Source: Gemmata massiliana (GTDB lineage: Bacteria; Planctomycetota; Planctomycetia; Gemmatales; Gemmataceae). Taken from it: a stretch of DNA of 64,000 bases. Shown here piece by piece: positions 55,842 through 63,547 of the stretch. Both the position numbers and the translations under genes were made by a program. How positions within the stretch are numbered: position 1 is the stretch's first letter; each line of letters starts with the position of its first letter. The notes below the pieces were generated by a model. It saw only the letters and a list, made by a program, of their open reading frames with translations, did not search any database and was not told where the DNA came from. Location of the stretch: NCBI RefSeq assembly GCF_901538265.1, contig NZ_LR593886.1, forward strand, positions 6,407,738 through 6,471,737, given 5' to 3'.

Positions 55842-57047
55842 GTGTCTGAGGGGAATTCTACAGCGCCCGGTCCCGACGGCAAGCCGAACAAACCGCACCC
55901 CGATTTCCCGCTATTTCCGCACGCTACGAAGCGTTGGGCGAAGAAAATCCGCGGGAAGATGCACTACTTCGGGCCTTGGGACGATCCCGACGGCGCCCTC
56001 AAGAAGTACCACGCTCAGAAAGAAGCTCTACACGCCGGCCGGAAGCCGCGGGAGGTGTCAGAAGGTGTCACGATCAAGGATCTGTGCAACGCGTTCCTGA
56101 ACCACAAGAAGGCCCTGCTCGACGCCGGGGACATCGCCGCGCGCACCTGGCTCAACTACGTCGAAACGACCAAGATGGTTGTGGAGCAGTTCGGCAAGAA
56201 CCGCCTGGCCGTGGACGTCAGCCAGGACGACTTCGCCAAGTTGCGCACCGTGATGTCGAAGAAGTGGGGGCCGGTCCGGGTGCGGAACTTCATCCAGCAG
56301 ACCCGGAGCGTGTTCAAGTACGGGTACGATTCGGAGCTGCTCGCCGCACCGCTGAGATTCGGTCCGGGATTCGCCCGGCCCACGAAGAAGACTCTACGGC
56401 TCGAGCGCGCGAAGAAGGGGCCGCGGATGTTCGAGGCCGCCGAGGTGCGGGCGCTCATCAACGGCGCGGAAGTTCAGAAGAAAGACGGACCGCGGCTCGT
56501 GCGCCCGACCACGTCCATGAAGGCGATGATCCTGCTCGGGGTGAACTGCGGGTTCGGGAACGCGGACTGTGGCACCCTACCCCGCTCCGCGCTCGACCTT
56601 GAGGGCGGATGGGTGAACTATCACCGCCCCAAGACCGGGATCACGCGCCGGTGCCCTCTCTGGCCCGAGACCATCGAATCGCTCCGAGCCGTGCTCGCCG
56701 ACCGCCGCGAACCGAGAGATCCGGCTGATTCTGATCTGGTGTTCATCACCGCGATTGGGCTGAGTTGGCACAAGGAGACCGGGGACAACCCGATCTCCAA
56801 GGAGATGCGTAAGTTTCTCAACGTGCTCGAGCTGGACGGTCACCGGAACTTTTACGCGCTGCGGCACACGTTCGAGACGATCGGCGGGGAAGCGAAGGAC
56901 CAGGTCGCGGTAGACCACATCATGGGACACGCGCGCGACGACATGGCCAGCGTGTACCGCGAGCGCATCAGCGACGAGCGCCTCAAGGCCGTCAGCGACT
57001 TCGTGCGGAAGTGGGGGTTCGGGGCGGCGCTCGCAGCGTCAGAGTAG
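55842..57047 (+). CDS. Tyrosine recombinase / integrase
   Basis: 401 residues. N-terminal Arm/core-binding domain (about 15-185, RWAKKIRGKMHYFGPWDDPD), catalytic domain after about 200. The usual first catalytic Arg box (G-R--E) reads CGFGNADCGTLP, with no Arg. The later residues are present: Lys in RPKTGITRRC, HRNFYALRHTFETIG with the second Arg, MGHARDD and Tyr in ASVYRERI. This variant box recurs in planctomycete integrases as far as I recall. 150 bp from a tRNA gene and followed by phage-like genes, it probably inserted the element. Confidence 0.85.
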   Translation: MSEGNSTAPGPDGKPNKPHPDFPLFPHATKRWAKKIRGKMHYFGPWDDPDGALKKYHAQKEALHAGRKPREVSEGVTIKDLCNAFLNHKKALLDAGDIAARTWLNYVETTKMVVEQFGKNRLAVDVSQDDFAKLRTVMSKKWGPVRVRNFIQQTRSVFKYGYDSELLAAPLRFGPGFARPTKKTLRLERAKKGPRMFEAAEVRALINGAEVQKKDGPRLVRPTTSMKAMILLGVNCGFGNADCGTLPRSALDLEGGWVNYHRPKTGITRRCPLWPETIESLRAVLADRREPRDPADSDLVFITAIGLSWHKETGDNPISKEMRKFLNVLELDGHRNFYALRHTFETIGGEAKDQVAVDHIMGHARDDMASVYRERISDERLKAVSDFVRKWGFGAALAASE

Positions 57048-57066
57048 GGCCGCTTCGGAACGAGCC

Positions 57067-57372
57067 TCACTCGTCTTCGTCTGTTGGGTAATGTTCGGTG
57101 GTGTTGTATGCGATGTAAGTCACTCGCATCTCATCACCTTCGTGTGCGAACAAAACCGAGAACGCGTACTCGGTTTGTTGCGAATCCATCACGCGAAAGG
57201 CGCACAGGAGTCGCCCCGGTCGATGTGGCGGGGACAGGGCTGGTTCCGTGAATTGGTCGGGGTCTGCAGCGGCCCGTTCGAGGCACATGCGAACCGCAGA
57301 TAGCAAATCGCGGTCGCGCGGCAGCCTCTCGAAGTCGAGTCGAGCAACGTGGGAGAAGGTAAGGCGAGCCAT
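57067..57372 (-). CDS. Candidate PanT-like toxin of a Panacea toxin-antitoxin pair
   Basis: 101 residues, acidic C-terminus (EHYPTDEDE). It starts 21 bases after the stop of the Panacea-domain gene on the same strand, the usual spacing of a toxin-antitoxin operon. Predicted alpha-beta pattern: one helix with SAVRMCLERAAADPDQF, then strands RLLCAFRVMD, YAFSVLFAH, MRVTYIAYN. That order is compatible with a RelE/ParE-like fold but shows no diagnostic catalytic residues. Toxin role inferred from context alone. Confidence 0.6.
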   Translation of the reverse strand: MARLTFSHVARLDFERLPRDRDLLSAVRMCLERAAADPDQFTEPALSPPHRPGRLLCAFRVMDSQQTEYAFSVLFAHEGDEMRVTYIAYNTTEHYPTDEDE

Positions 57373-57393
57373 CCTTGGACGCCGGGCGCTGCG

Positions 57394-58008
57394 CTATTCG
57401 CCCGCCTCCGTAAACATCCCTGCGAACACTTCGTCAGCCGAAGCCGCCGGAATGCCGGAACGGTCGTGTTCCTCTTCCGCCATCCACACGGCTACAGGGT
57501 CAAGAACCGGGTAACCGGGCCGGGCCGCACGTGCGGCCCGTTGCTGACCGAGCCCTCGAAAGAATTGTTCCATCGTCTTGGTCGAAATTACCGCGTCAGA
57601 CTTGGAATCCGGCGGGAGATCCCCCCAGGCTTCCACCCACGCCGGTTCTGCGTGCGTCATATCGCACAGTTCTTCGGGTGTGTACTTCGCGTACTCCCGC
57701 CACACCATCTCCACGAGAGCGGAATCTGAGGCCGGGAGTGGTGCGGCACATGCGCCCACGCGGTCTGGGGTGAGGCCGTCTCGAGTTTTCTGGAACTTCT
57801 CGTAAACCTCGACTACCACCGGGCCGTGTCGCCAAGCCTGAAGGGACTGGCGAAACAAGGGTCGGCCGAGAAGCGCGAGTGACCATCCTTGGCAGTAATA
57901 GAGCAGTTTCTGAAGCCGGAGCGGGGAAATAAGAACCGACTCGTCCGGGCGTTCGGGATCGTACCCGAGCCGGACCAGATGTCGGGCGACGTCCATTGCG
58001 TCGAACAT
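57394..58008 (-). CDS. Panacea (SocA/DUF4065) domain antitoxin
   Basis: 204 residues. The Panacea domain covers about residues 5-135: AMDVARHLVRLGYD, ISPLRLQKLLYYCQGWSLAL, PLFRQSLQAWRHGPVV and YAKYTPEELCDMTHAEPAWV. Panacea proteins (PanA) neutralise many unrelated toxins in PanAT systems and are common on prophages. The C-terminal 60 residues (to ADEVFAGMFTEAGE) may be the toxin-specific part. Its promoter carries several palindromes. ATG 57996 is an alternative start. Confidence 0.88.
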   Translation of the reverse strand: MFDAMDVARHLVRLGYDPERPDESVLISPLRLQKLLYYCQGWSLALLGRPLFRQSLQAWRHGPVVVEVYEKFQKTRDGLTPDRVGACAAPLPASDSALVEMVWREYAKYTPEELCDMTHAEPAWVEAWGDLPPDSKSDAVISTKTMEQFFRGLGQQRAARAARPGYPVLDPVAVWMAEEEHDRSGIPAASADEVFAGMFTEAGE

Positions 58009-58030
58009 GAGAGGACCGTGTAGTGAGTTA

Positions 58031-58118
58031 GTGTGTCACACACTGCACATGTGATTCGGTGTACAAATTGTGCATTCTTGTACACCGTATACCGTGTACA
58101 GTACCGCGCGTACTGTAC
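58031..58118. promoter_or_regulatory. Cluster of palindromes upstream of the Panacea antitoxin
   Basis: Three inverted repeats: GTGTGTCACACAC (58031-58043); GGTGTACAA with TTGTACACC separated by 11 bases (58058-58086); GTACAGTAC-CGCGC-GTACTGTAC (58096-58118). All lie within 110 bp of the antitoxin start. They are probable operators for autoregulation by the toxin-antitoxin complex or an HTH protein of the element. Confidence 0.6.
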
Positions 58119-58210
58119 CGTGTCACGTCCAGTTATGACATTTGGACTCACATTCAACGCGATCAGGCGCAACTAGCTACGTGCAAATAGGTTCAGACGG
58201 CAGCACGGAT

Positions 58211-58723
58211 TCACGCTTGCGGCTCTTGGGCGTGCCGCTTTTTGCGACGTGACGGCCCCTTCGATTGGCCACATATTGCCATAGCTTCAAGTCGCGAAGC
58301 AGCCCCCCGTCTATCGAATTGAGCAGCTGTTTCGATTATCTGTGGTGTCGTCTCGCCGACTCTTTTCTTCAAAAATTGAAGAAGAGCAGCCGGAGTGATC
58401 CGGATGTCACGCGGACCGACTCGCCGGTGTGCTAACTGAGGCATACCGCCGTTCTTTGAAGAGCACCACCTTGTGATGGTACAGGGCAGAGTGCCGAGAA
58501 TTATCGCGGCTTCTTTGGGAGTGAGTTCCATCGGGCCGAGACGAGTCCGCCAAGACTCAGTCCAACCAGCAGGAAATCTGATCGGAGCTACAGCCAAGAA
58601 GGCGATCTCATGACGGGTAAGATCTAGAAGATCTGCTAACGCGAATGGCTCGATGATCTCGAACTGGTCGATTTGGCTTCCTGTCTGGGTCCGCCTCATT
58701 CTCGCACTCCCTGCGAGGGTCAT
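58211..58723 (-). CDS. HTH protein with excisionase-like domain
   Basis: 170 residues; its ATG overlaps the stop of the XRE gene (ATGA). Residues about 65-120 read MELTPKEAAIILGTLPCTIT, RWCSSKNGG, RRVGPRDIRITPAALLQFLK, matching the MerR-like/excisionase winged HTH pattern (LT--EAA--LG----T---W-----LP---VG-R-I-----L--FL). The basic C-terminus (SRRKKRHAQEP) suits DNA binding. Could be the recombination directionality factor of the nearby integrase or a regulator. Confidence 0.65.
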   Translation of the reverse strand: MTLAGSARMRRTQTGSQIDQFEIIEPFALADLLDLTRHEIAFLAVAPIRFPAGWTESWRTRLGPMELTPKEAAIILGTLPCTITRWCSSKNGGMPQLAHRRVGPRDIRITPAALLQFLKKRVGETTPQIIETAAQFDRRGAASRLEAMAICGQSKGPSRRKKRHAQEPQA

Positions 58724-59037
58724 TTCTTCTTTGGCTTCTTCGGAGAGGGTTTCGCTTCGGACTCTGCGGGCGGCGTTACTTCCGACGGCGATTCCTGGGG
58801 CTCCCGCTGCAATTCCTCGGGCACATTCAGCTCAATACCGAGTGCGACACAGATGCGTCCGGCGGCATCCAACGTGATGGTTCGTTGTCCTCGAAGAAAG
58901 CGGGAAAGTCGGCTTGGGTCAACCTGGCAGTCGCGACTGATTTGATTCAAACTGCGACCACTCGCTCGGATCGCTCGACGAAGTTGCTCGACCATCGGGG
59001 GCTCACTTTTTTCAGGCTCGTCTTCGGACTTCGCCAT
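58720..59037 (-). CDS. XRE family repressor-like protein
   Basis: 105 residues from ATG 59037. HTH_3 domain at about 18-72: VEQLRRAIRASGRSLNQISR, DCQVDPSRLSRFLRGQRTIT and LDAAGRICVALGIEL. The tail is Pro/Glu/Lys-rich and ends KKPKKK. Position next to a divergent gene with repeated GGCTATTGT sites makes it the likely lysogeny-type repressor of the element. Confidence 0.85.
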   Translation of the reverse strand: MAKSEDEPEKSEPPMVEQLRRAIRASGRSLNQISRDCQVDPSRLSRFLRGQRTITLDAAGRICVALGIELNVPEELQREPQESPSEVTPPAESEAKPSPKKPKKK

Positions 59038-59067
59038 TCGCAACCCCGCCGATATTACCCACCTTCC

Positions 59068-59173
59068 GGCTATTGTCCATTACCAACTTCGGCAGAACGC
59101 TCGCGCGGGGTTGATCGGAAAGGTAAGTTTGGGGTTGTGGCGAATTGACAATAAAACCCAAACGGGCTATTGT
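59068..59173. promoter_or_regulatory. Repeated TATTGT sites in the divergent promoter
   Basis: GGCTATTGT occurs at 59068-59076 and 59165-59173, and the inverse GACAATA at 59147-59153. The last two form an inverted repeat with an 11-base spacer. Placed between the XRE gene and the rightward gene, they resemble a phage operator set; inference from repetition. Confidence 0.5.
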
Positions 59174-59282
59174 TGGCATCTGCCAATGGCCGAAGTGAAT
59201 TTCGGCATGAAGAGAAGCCAGGGAAGTTGGCGCGTCCCTGGCTTCGGAAGTCCTACACCCCTGCAAGAGGATTGAGAACCCC

Positions 59283-59669
59283 ATGCCCGCAACTGTACCC
59301 GGCTCCGCATCGCGGAGCAAGCCCCGTCGCGTACCCGCGCTCGATCTCGCCTATAGCCTCCGTGTGTGGCGGGCATTGGCGGAATCATCCTTCGTGACCG
59401 ACGCGAGCGTCATCACGAAGGCCGCGAAGGATCTGCTCCGAATGATCGAGCAGTTCCAGGACGAGCACAACTCCGGCTCGCTCATCCGTGAGTTGTCACG
59501 GGCCGGATTACAACCCATCTCTGACCGTGACACGACTGCCCTGGCGAAGAATGTGCTCAGTGACTTGGCGGGCATCGCCTGGTGTCTCGAGTCCGCCGTC
59601 GCGTTCCTCACCTCCGAACTGCCCGAAGCTCCCTCGGCCGATCTGAAGGAGGGCGCCCGTCATGGCTGA
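59283..59669 (+). CDS. Small hypothetical protein of the phage-like element
   Basis: 128 residues, ATG after AAGAGGA. No signal or membrane segment; helical (SVITKAAKDLLRMIEQFQDE, ALAKNVLSDLAGIAWCLESA). No family recognised. First rightward gene after the XRE switch. Its stop overlaps the start of a further gene that an IS has cut. Confidence 0.6.
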   Translation: MPATVPGSASRSKPRRVPALDLAYSLRVWRALAESSFVTDASVITKAAKDLLRMIEQFQDEHNSGSLIRELSRAGLQPISDRDTTALAKNVLSDLAGIAWCLESAVAFLTSELPEAPSADLKEGARHG

Positions 59670-59712
59670 CGTTCTCCCATTCGCCGGTGAGCCGAATGCG
59701 CCTTATACATGA
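59662..59712 (+). pseudogene. 5' stub of a gene interrupted by the IS element
   Basis: ATG 59662 overlaps the previous stop (ATGGCTGA) and encodes MADVLPFAGEPNAP before running into the IS630 inverted repeat, where TGA ends it. The overlap suggests a real operon gene whose remainder is missing or displaced. Confidence 0.5.
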
Positions 59713-60901
59713 ACCCGGAACGGGTGTCGCATCCTCCAACTGCTGGTAATCCCTTCTGTTGGAGGCGCCACGTTGATCCGCATCCAGTTACCGCCGGCGG
59801 AGGCCGAACATCTCGAGGCCTTGTTTCGCTCGACCACGGACCGTAAGCTCCGTGACCGGGTTCAGATCGTGCTCATGGCCCACCGCGGACGGGCGCGCCA
59901 GGACATTGCCACCGCCCCGGGCGTCGATCGGCGCACGGTCACCCGGTGGCTTAACACCTACTGCGCCAACGGGCTCAGCGGGCTTCGGCCCAAGAAGTCC
60001 AAGGGCAAATCCGGCCACATCCCCGCGGCGCTGGCCGACGAGGTCAAGACGTGGGTGCTCACCGGGCCGGCCGAACAGGGCCTGGACCGAGCGAACTGGA
60101 CGCACGCGGAGTTGGCCGACCATCTCCTGAAAACCAAGGGCGTCCGTACCTCCCGCAGCGCGGTCCAACGGTTCTGCTCCAAGATCGACATCCGCCTGTA
60201 CCGGCCGACCTACCACCACGAGCGCGGCGACCCGGTTCAGCAGGCCAAGGCCCGACCCGAGATCGCCGAACTGGGAAACGGGCAGGGACCGGGGAGCTCG
60301 TCCTCTTGAGTCAGGACGAGGCCCGGTTCCCGATGGTCCCGACCCTGTGTGCGACGCTCGGGGTCAAGGGCCACCGGCCCACGGTCGGAACCCGGGACTG
60401 CAAGGATCTGCTGCACGTGTTCGGGGTCGTCAACCGGACCACCGCGGCGGTCCACGCCAACACGTTGGAGAGCCCGAAGGGCGCCACGAAGAAGACCGGG
60501 CTGGGCAAGACCCGGCGGATGCAGGAGGGGTTCGCGGATCACCTGCGTCACGTGGGCCGGGTGTACCCACGGGAGAAGTGCCCGCGGGTCGTGCTGCTGA
60601 TCGACAACGCCCCGTGGCACCGGGGGAAACCGATCGACGAGGCCCTACGTGAGAACCCGCACCTGGAGTTCAAGCGACTCCCGAGCTACAGCCCGCAACT
60701 CAACCCGATCGAGCGGTTCTGGAAGAAGCTCCGGCGCCGGGCCACCCACAACCGCCTGTTCGACACCCTGGGCGACCTGAAGACCTCACTCCGAGCCAGT
60801 CTGCGTTACTTCCAGACCGTTCGGCACAAGGTCAAAAGCATCATCGAAGGACGAACCAAGCGCAAAACCACCAAATGACGCACCCGTTCCGGGTTCATGT
60901 A
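59706..60901 (+). mobile_element. IS630 family insertion sequence, complete
   Basis: Inverted ends: TACATGAACCCGGAACGGGT at the left and its inverse ACCCGTTCCGGGTTCATGTA at the right, each bordered by TA, the target of the IS630/Tc1 group. About 1.2 kb with the transposase in two overlapping frames. Confidence 0.92.
59773..60878 (+). CDS. IS630 family transposase, two frames (frameshift near 60290)
   Basis: Frame one (59773-60309) carries the HTH region: LRDRVQIVLMAHRGRARQDI, DRRTVTRWLNTYCANGLSGL and a winged-helix part ending ELGNGQGPG. A shift to the -1 frame near 60270-60300 gives ELVLLSQDEARFPMVPT (first catalytic Asp), VVLLIDNAPWHRGK (second) and YSPQLNPIERFWKKLRRR (Glu) to the stop at 60878. 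All DDE residues are intact. Many IS630 elements make transposase by -1 frameshifting, so the break may be programmed rather than a mutation. GTG/ATG chosen at 59773. Confidence 0.88.
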
Positions 60902-63533
60902 TCAGGCCCTCGAAGGTGTGCCGCTTTCCCAACTGGAAGGCGGATTCAACGCTCGTCAGCAGCGCCTGACCGGGGTTAACGACGACCGCGCGTTCGACCC
61001 GGCGTTCCTCGGACAGCAGCTCACGCGGACCCGCGCGCAAATCGGAGAAGCAGTCGACCGGCAGCAGTCTGCGTTCGAGCGACCGGACGGGGTGAAGAGC
61101 GGAGCGTTCACCGCCGCCGCCGAAGAGGTCCTGCGCCTCAAGACGAACGCCTCGAACCTCCAGCAGGCGCTCAAGAACCTGGCGGACACGAGCGAGCGGA
61201 GCGCGGTCCTCCAGGAGAAGCTGAACCGCCTTAAACAGGAAGAGGACGGGCGGCTCGGTCTGGCCGAACGGTTCGCGACCGCGGACCCGGCCGAACAGCT
61301 GCGCCTGAACCGCTCGGTGGTTCTGGCCAACGACGCGGCGAACAAGGGCAACCTCGATTCGTTCGGGAACGAGGACCGGCGCCAGATTCTCGATTTCTTG
61401 AACTCGGCCCGTGGGGTGACGCTCACCGGGTTCAAGGGCTCGCCGCGCGCCGAGGACCTCAAGAACAGCCTCCTTGCTAACAGCTTCGGGGGTCAGTTCC
61501 AGCTGAACCGCGACCAAAAGGCCGAAAACGCGAGTGTCCGGGGCACCATTCTTGAACGGAACAAGACCGGTGAAGCGGCTCAGAGCGAGCTAATTAAGTT
61601 CCAGGAGACCGGAACGAAGGAATTGCTCAGTGGCTTGAACGCTCAGCAGAACGTGTTTTTCGCGCGCCTCGAACGCCTCTTGTTGGCGAACAAGGCTACG
61701 GACGTGCAGAACCGCATCGCGGCCGTCGAGAGCCAGAAGGGGGCGCTGCTGGACAAGTCCCCGTCGCGCGATTTGCTGGCCCAGCTCGGCATCACGAAGA
61801 CCAGCCAGATTGAGGTGCTCGGGAAGAACACGGGAAAGATTGAGTCGCTCCGCGGTGCGATTGCGACCGAGCAGGCGCAGTACGCTCAGATTGACGCCGC
61901 CCGTGAAGGAATCAAGGGCGTTCGCTTCGACCAGGACGATAACCGGTTCGTCGCCGCGATTTCCCGGAGCGGGCTCAAAGAGGAGCAAGTCAACCGAGTT
62001 CAGAAGCGGGCTGAGGGCCTGTACGAGTTCAATGACTCGTTCCGCGCCAAGCTCTCGGGCGTGACGGAGACCACGGCCCGCGGCTCGAAAGAGCGCAATG
62101 ACGGTTACAACGACGTTCTGCGCCAGGCCTACGAACAGGCGCTCCGCGAGGAGAAGGCGCGGGACATCTCGGGGCCGGTCCAGGAGGCTCGCAGCAAACT
62201 CGCCGGTATTGAGGGCGTCGACCCGCTGAAGATTGAGGAGACGCTCCGCGACCCGAAGAAGGCCGACCCGTTCCTAAAAGCTCTGGGCTCGTTCGACAGC
62301 GGTTCCAACAAGATTGAGGACTTCGGCAAGAAGGTCGAGGCGGCGAACGCCGAACTGGACAAGCTCAAGGCCCAGCTCGCCGAAATCAACGCGACCTCGA
62401 AGATTGCGTCTGGCACGGTGACGCGCGCCCAGGGCGGGTCGATTTTCCGCCCGATGGGAACGGACACGGTCCCGGCAATGTTGACCCCGGGCGAGTTCGT
62501 TATCAACGCGCGGTCGGCATCGGCCAACTCGGCGCTGTTGCAGCGCATCAACGCAGCTCGTGGCCCGGTGGCCTACCGTGCCGGTGGCGGGTTCGTCGGC
62601 CAGACCCCGGAGACCATCGCCGAAGAGACGATGCGCGAGATTGAGGAGCGCCGGATTGCGAGCGAGAAATTCGTTCGGGACCGGAACATCAAGAAGCAGT
62701 TCGCGGCCAGTGGCGCGGCCAAAAACCCGTTCAACCGAGCGGCCCAGGTTCTGGCGGAAATCCGAGGCGGGAGCACCGCTGCGGGTCGGCTCGCGGTGAC
62801 GGCCCAGGCCACCAACTTCAATCGTTTGTCGTCCCTGGGTTCGGGCATCCGTCGCCCGGGCGATGACGGCCAGTTGGCCATTGCGTCGCGCGTGATTGGG
62901 GTCGAGCAGAAGGGGCTGGAAGAACGGTTCTCTAACGACAACGTCCTTCGCAAGTTCGTAGCGGAACAGCTCTCGCCCAAGAAGAAGGTCCGGAAGTTTG
63001 CCAGCGGCGGATACGTCGGACACGCGGGCGTCGGCGACACCGTGCCCGCTCTGCTTACTGGCGGGGAGTTCGTGCTGAACCAGGCCGTGGTTTCGCGGAT
63101 GGGGCCGCACAACGTTCAGCGGTTCAACGACGGTGGCCCGGTCGGCGGGAACTTCGTTGCCCCGGGTGCGGCGGCCGTGAACCGCGAGCAGGAGCGTCGG
63201 CAGGGCGCGGGGTTGAGCGAGGGGACGGTGAACCGGCTGTCGAGCAGCCTGACGTTCGCCCAGCAGGTGGGCGGGTTCAGCGAGTCGGCCGACCAACTGT
63301 CGCGAACTCTCAACTCCTTCGCCGGTTCGGCGCGGAACCTGAGCCAGGCCCTGAACAACATGCCGAGGACTTTGACGGGTCAGTTCAATCACAACGTCGT
63401 GGTGACCCACAACGGGGCGGAAGTGTTCAGTAAGCTGACGCCGGCGATTGAGCAGATGGTGACCGAGCGGGTGAACAGCACCATGACCCGGGTCTTCAAG
63501 GAGCACCTGCCCGACGCGGGCGTGCGCATTTAA
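60897..63533 (+). CDS. Phage tail tape-measure-like protein, 5'-truncated by the IS
   Basis: 878 codons remain; the apparent ATG lies inside the IS end, so the true N-terminus is lost. The body is helical and Gln/Arg/Lys-rich with coiled-coil character (LQQALKNLADTSERSAVLQE; ANAELDKLKAQLAEINATSK). The C-terminal half has the tape-measure hallmarks GTDTVPAMLTPGEFVINARS and GVGDTVPALLTGGEFVLNQA, each preceded by a Gly-rich turn (AQGGSIFRPM, ASGGYVGHA). Sets tail length and helps DNA entry in phages; a structural protein of a tailocin or other phage-like particle is also possible. Confidence 0.7.
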   Translation: MYQALEGVPLSQLEGGFNARQQRLTGVNDDRAFDPAFLGQQLTRTRAQIGEAVDRQQSAFERPDGVKSGAFTAAAEEVLRLKTNASNLQQALKNLADTSERSAVLQEKLNRLKQEEDGRLGLAERFATADPAEQLRLNRSVVLANDAANKGNLDSFGNEDRRQILDFLNSARGVTLTGFKGSPRAEDLKNSLLANSFGGQFQLNRDQKAENASVRGTILERNKTGEAAQSELIKFQETGTKELLSGLNAQQNVFFARLERLLLANKATDVQNRIAAVESQKGALLDKSPSRDLLAQLGITKTSQIEVLGKNTGKIESLRGAIATEQAQYAQIDAAREGIKGVRFDQDDNRFVAAISRSGLKEEQVNRVQKRAEGLYEFNDSFRAKLSGVTETTARGSKERNDGYNDVLRQAYEQALREEKARDISGPVQEARSKLAGIEGVDPLKIEETLRDPKKADPFLKALGSFDSGSNKIEDFGKKVEAANAELDKLKAQLAEINATSKIASGTVTRAQGGSIFRPMGTDTVPAMLTPGEFVINARSASANSALLQRINAARGPVAYRAGGGFVGQTPETIAEETMREIEERRIASEKFVRDRNIKKQFAASGAAKNPFNRAAQVLAEIRGGSTAAGRLAVTAQATNFNRLSSLGSGIRRPGDDGQLAIASRVIGVEQKGLEERFSNDNVLRKFVAEQLSPKKKVRKFASGGYVGHAGVGDTVPALLTGGEFVLNQAVVSRMGPHNVQRFNDGGPVGGNFVAPGAAAVNREQERRQGAGLSEGTVNRLSSSLTFAQQVGGFSESADQLSRTLNSFAGSARNLSQALNNMPRTLTGQFNHNVVVTHNGAEVFSKLTPAIEQMVTERVNSTMTRVFKEHLPDAGVRI

Positions 63534-63547
63534 GCGAAGAGGTGGCA

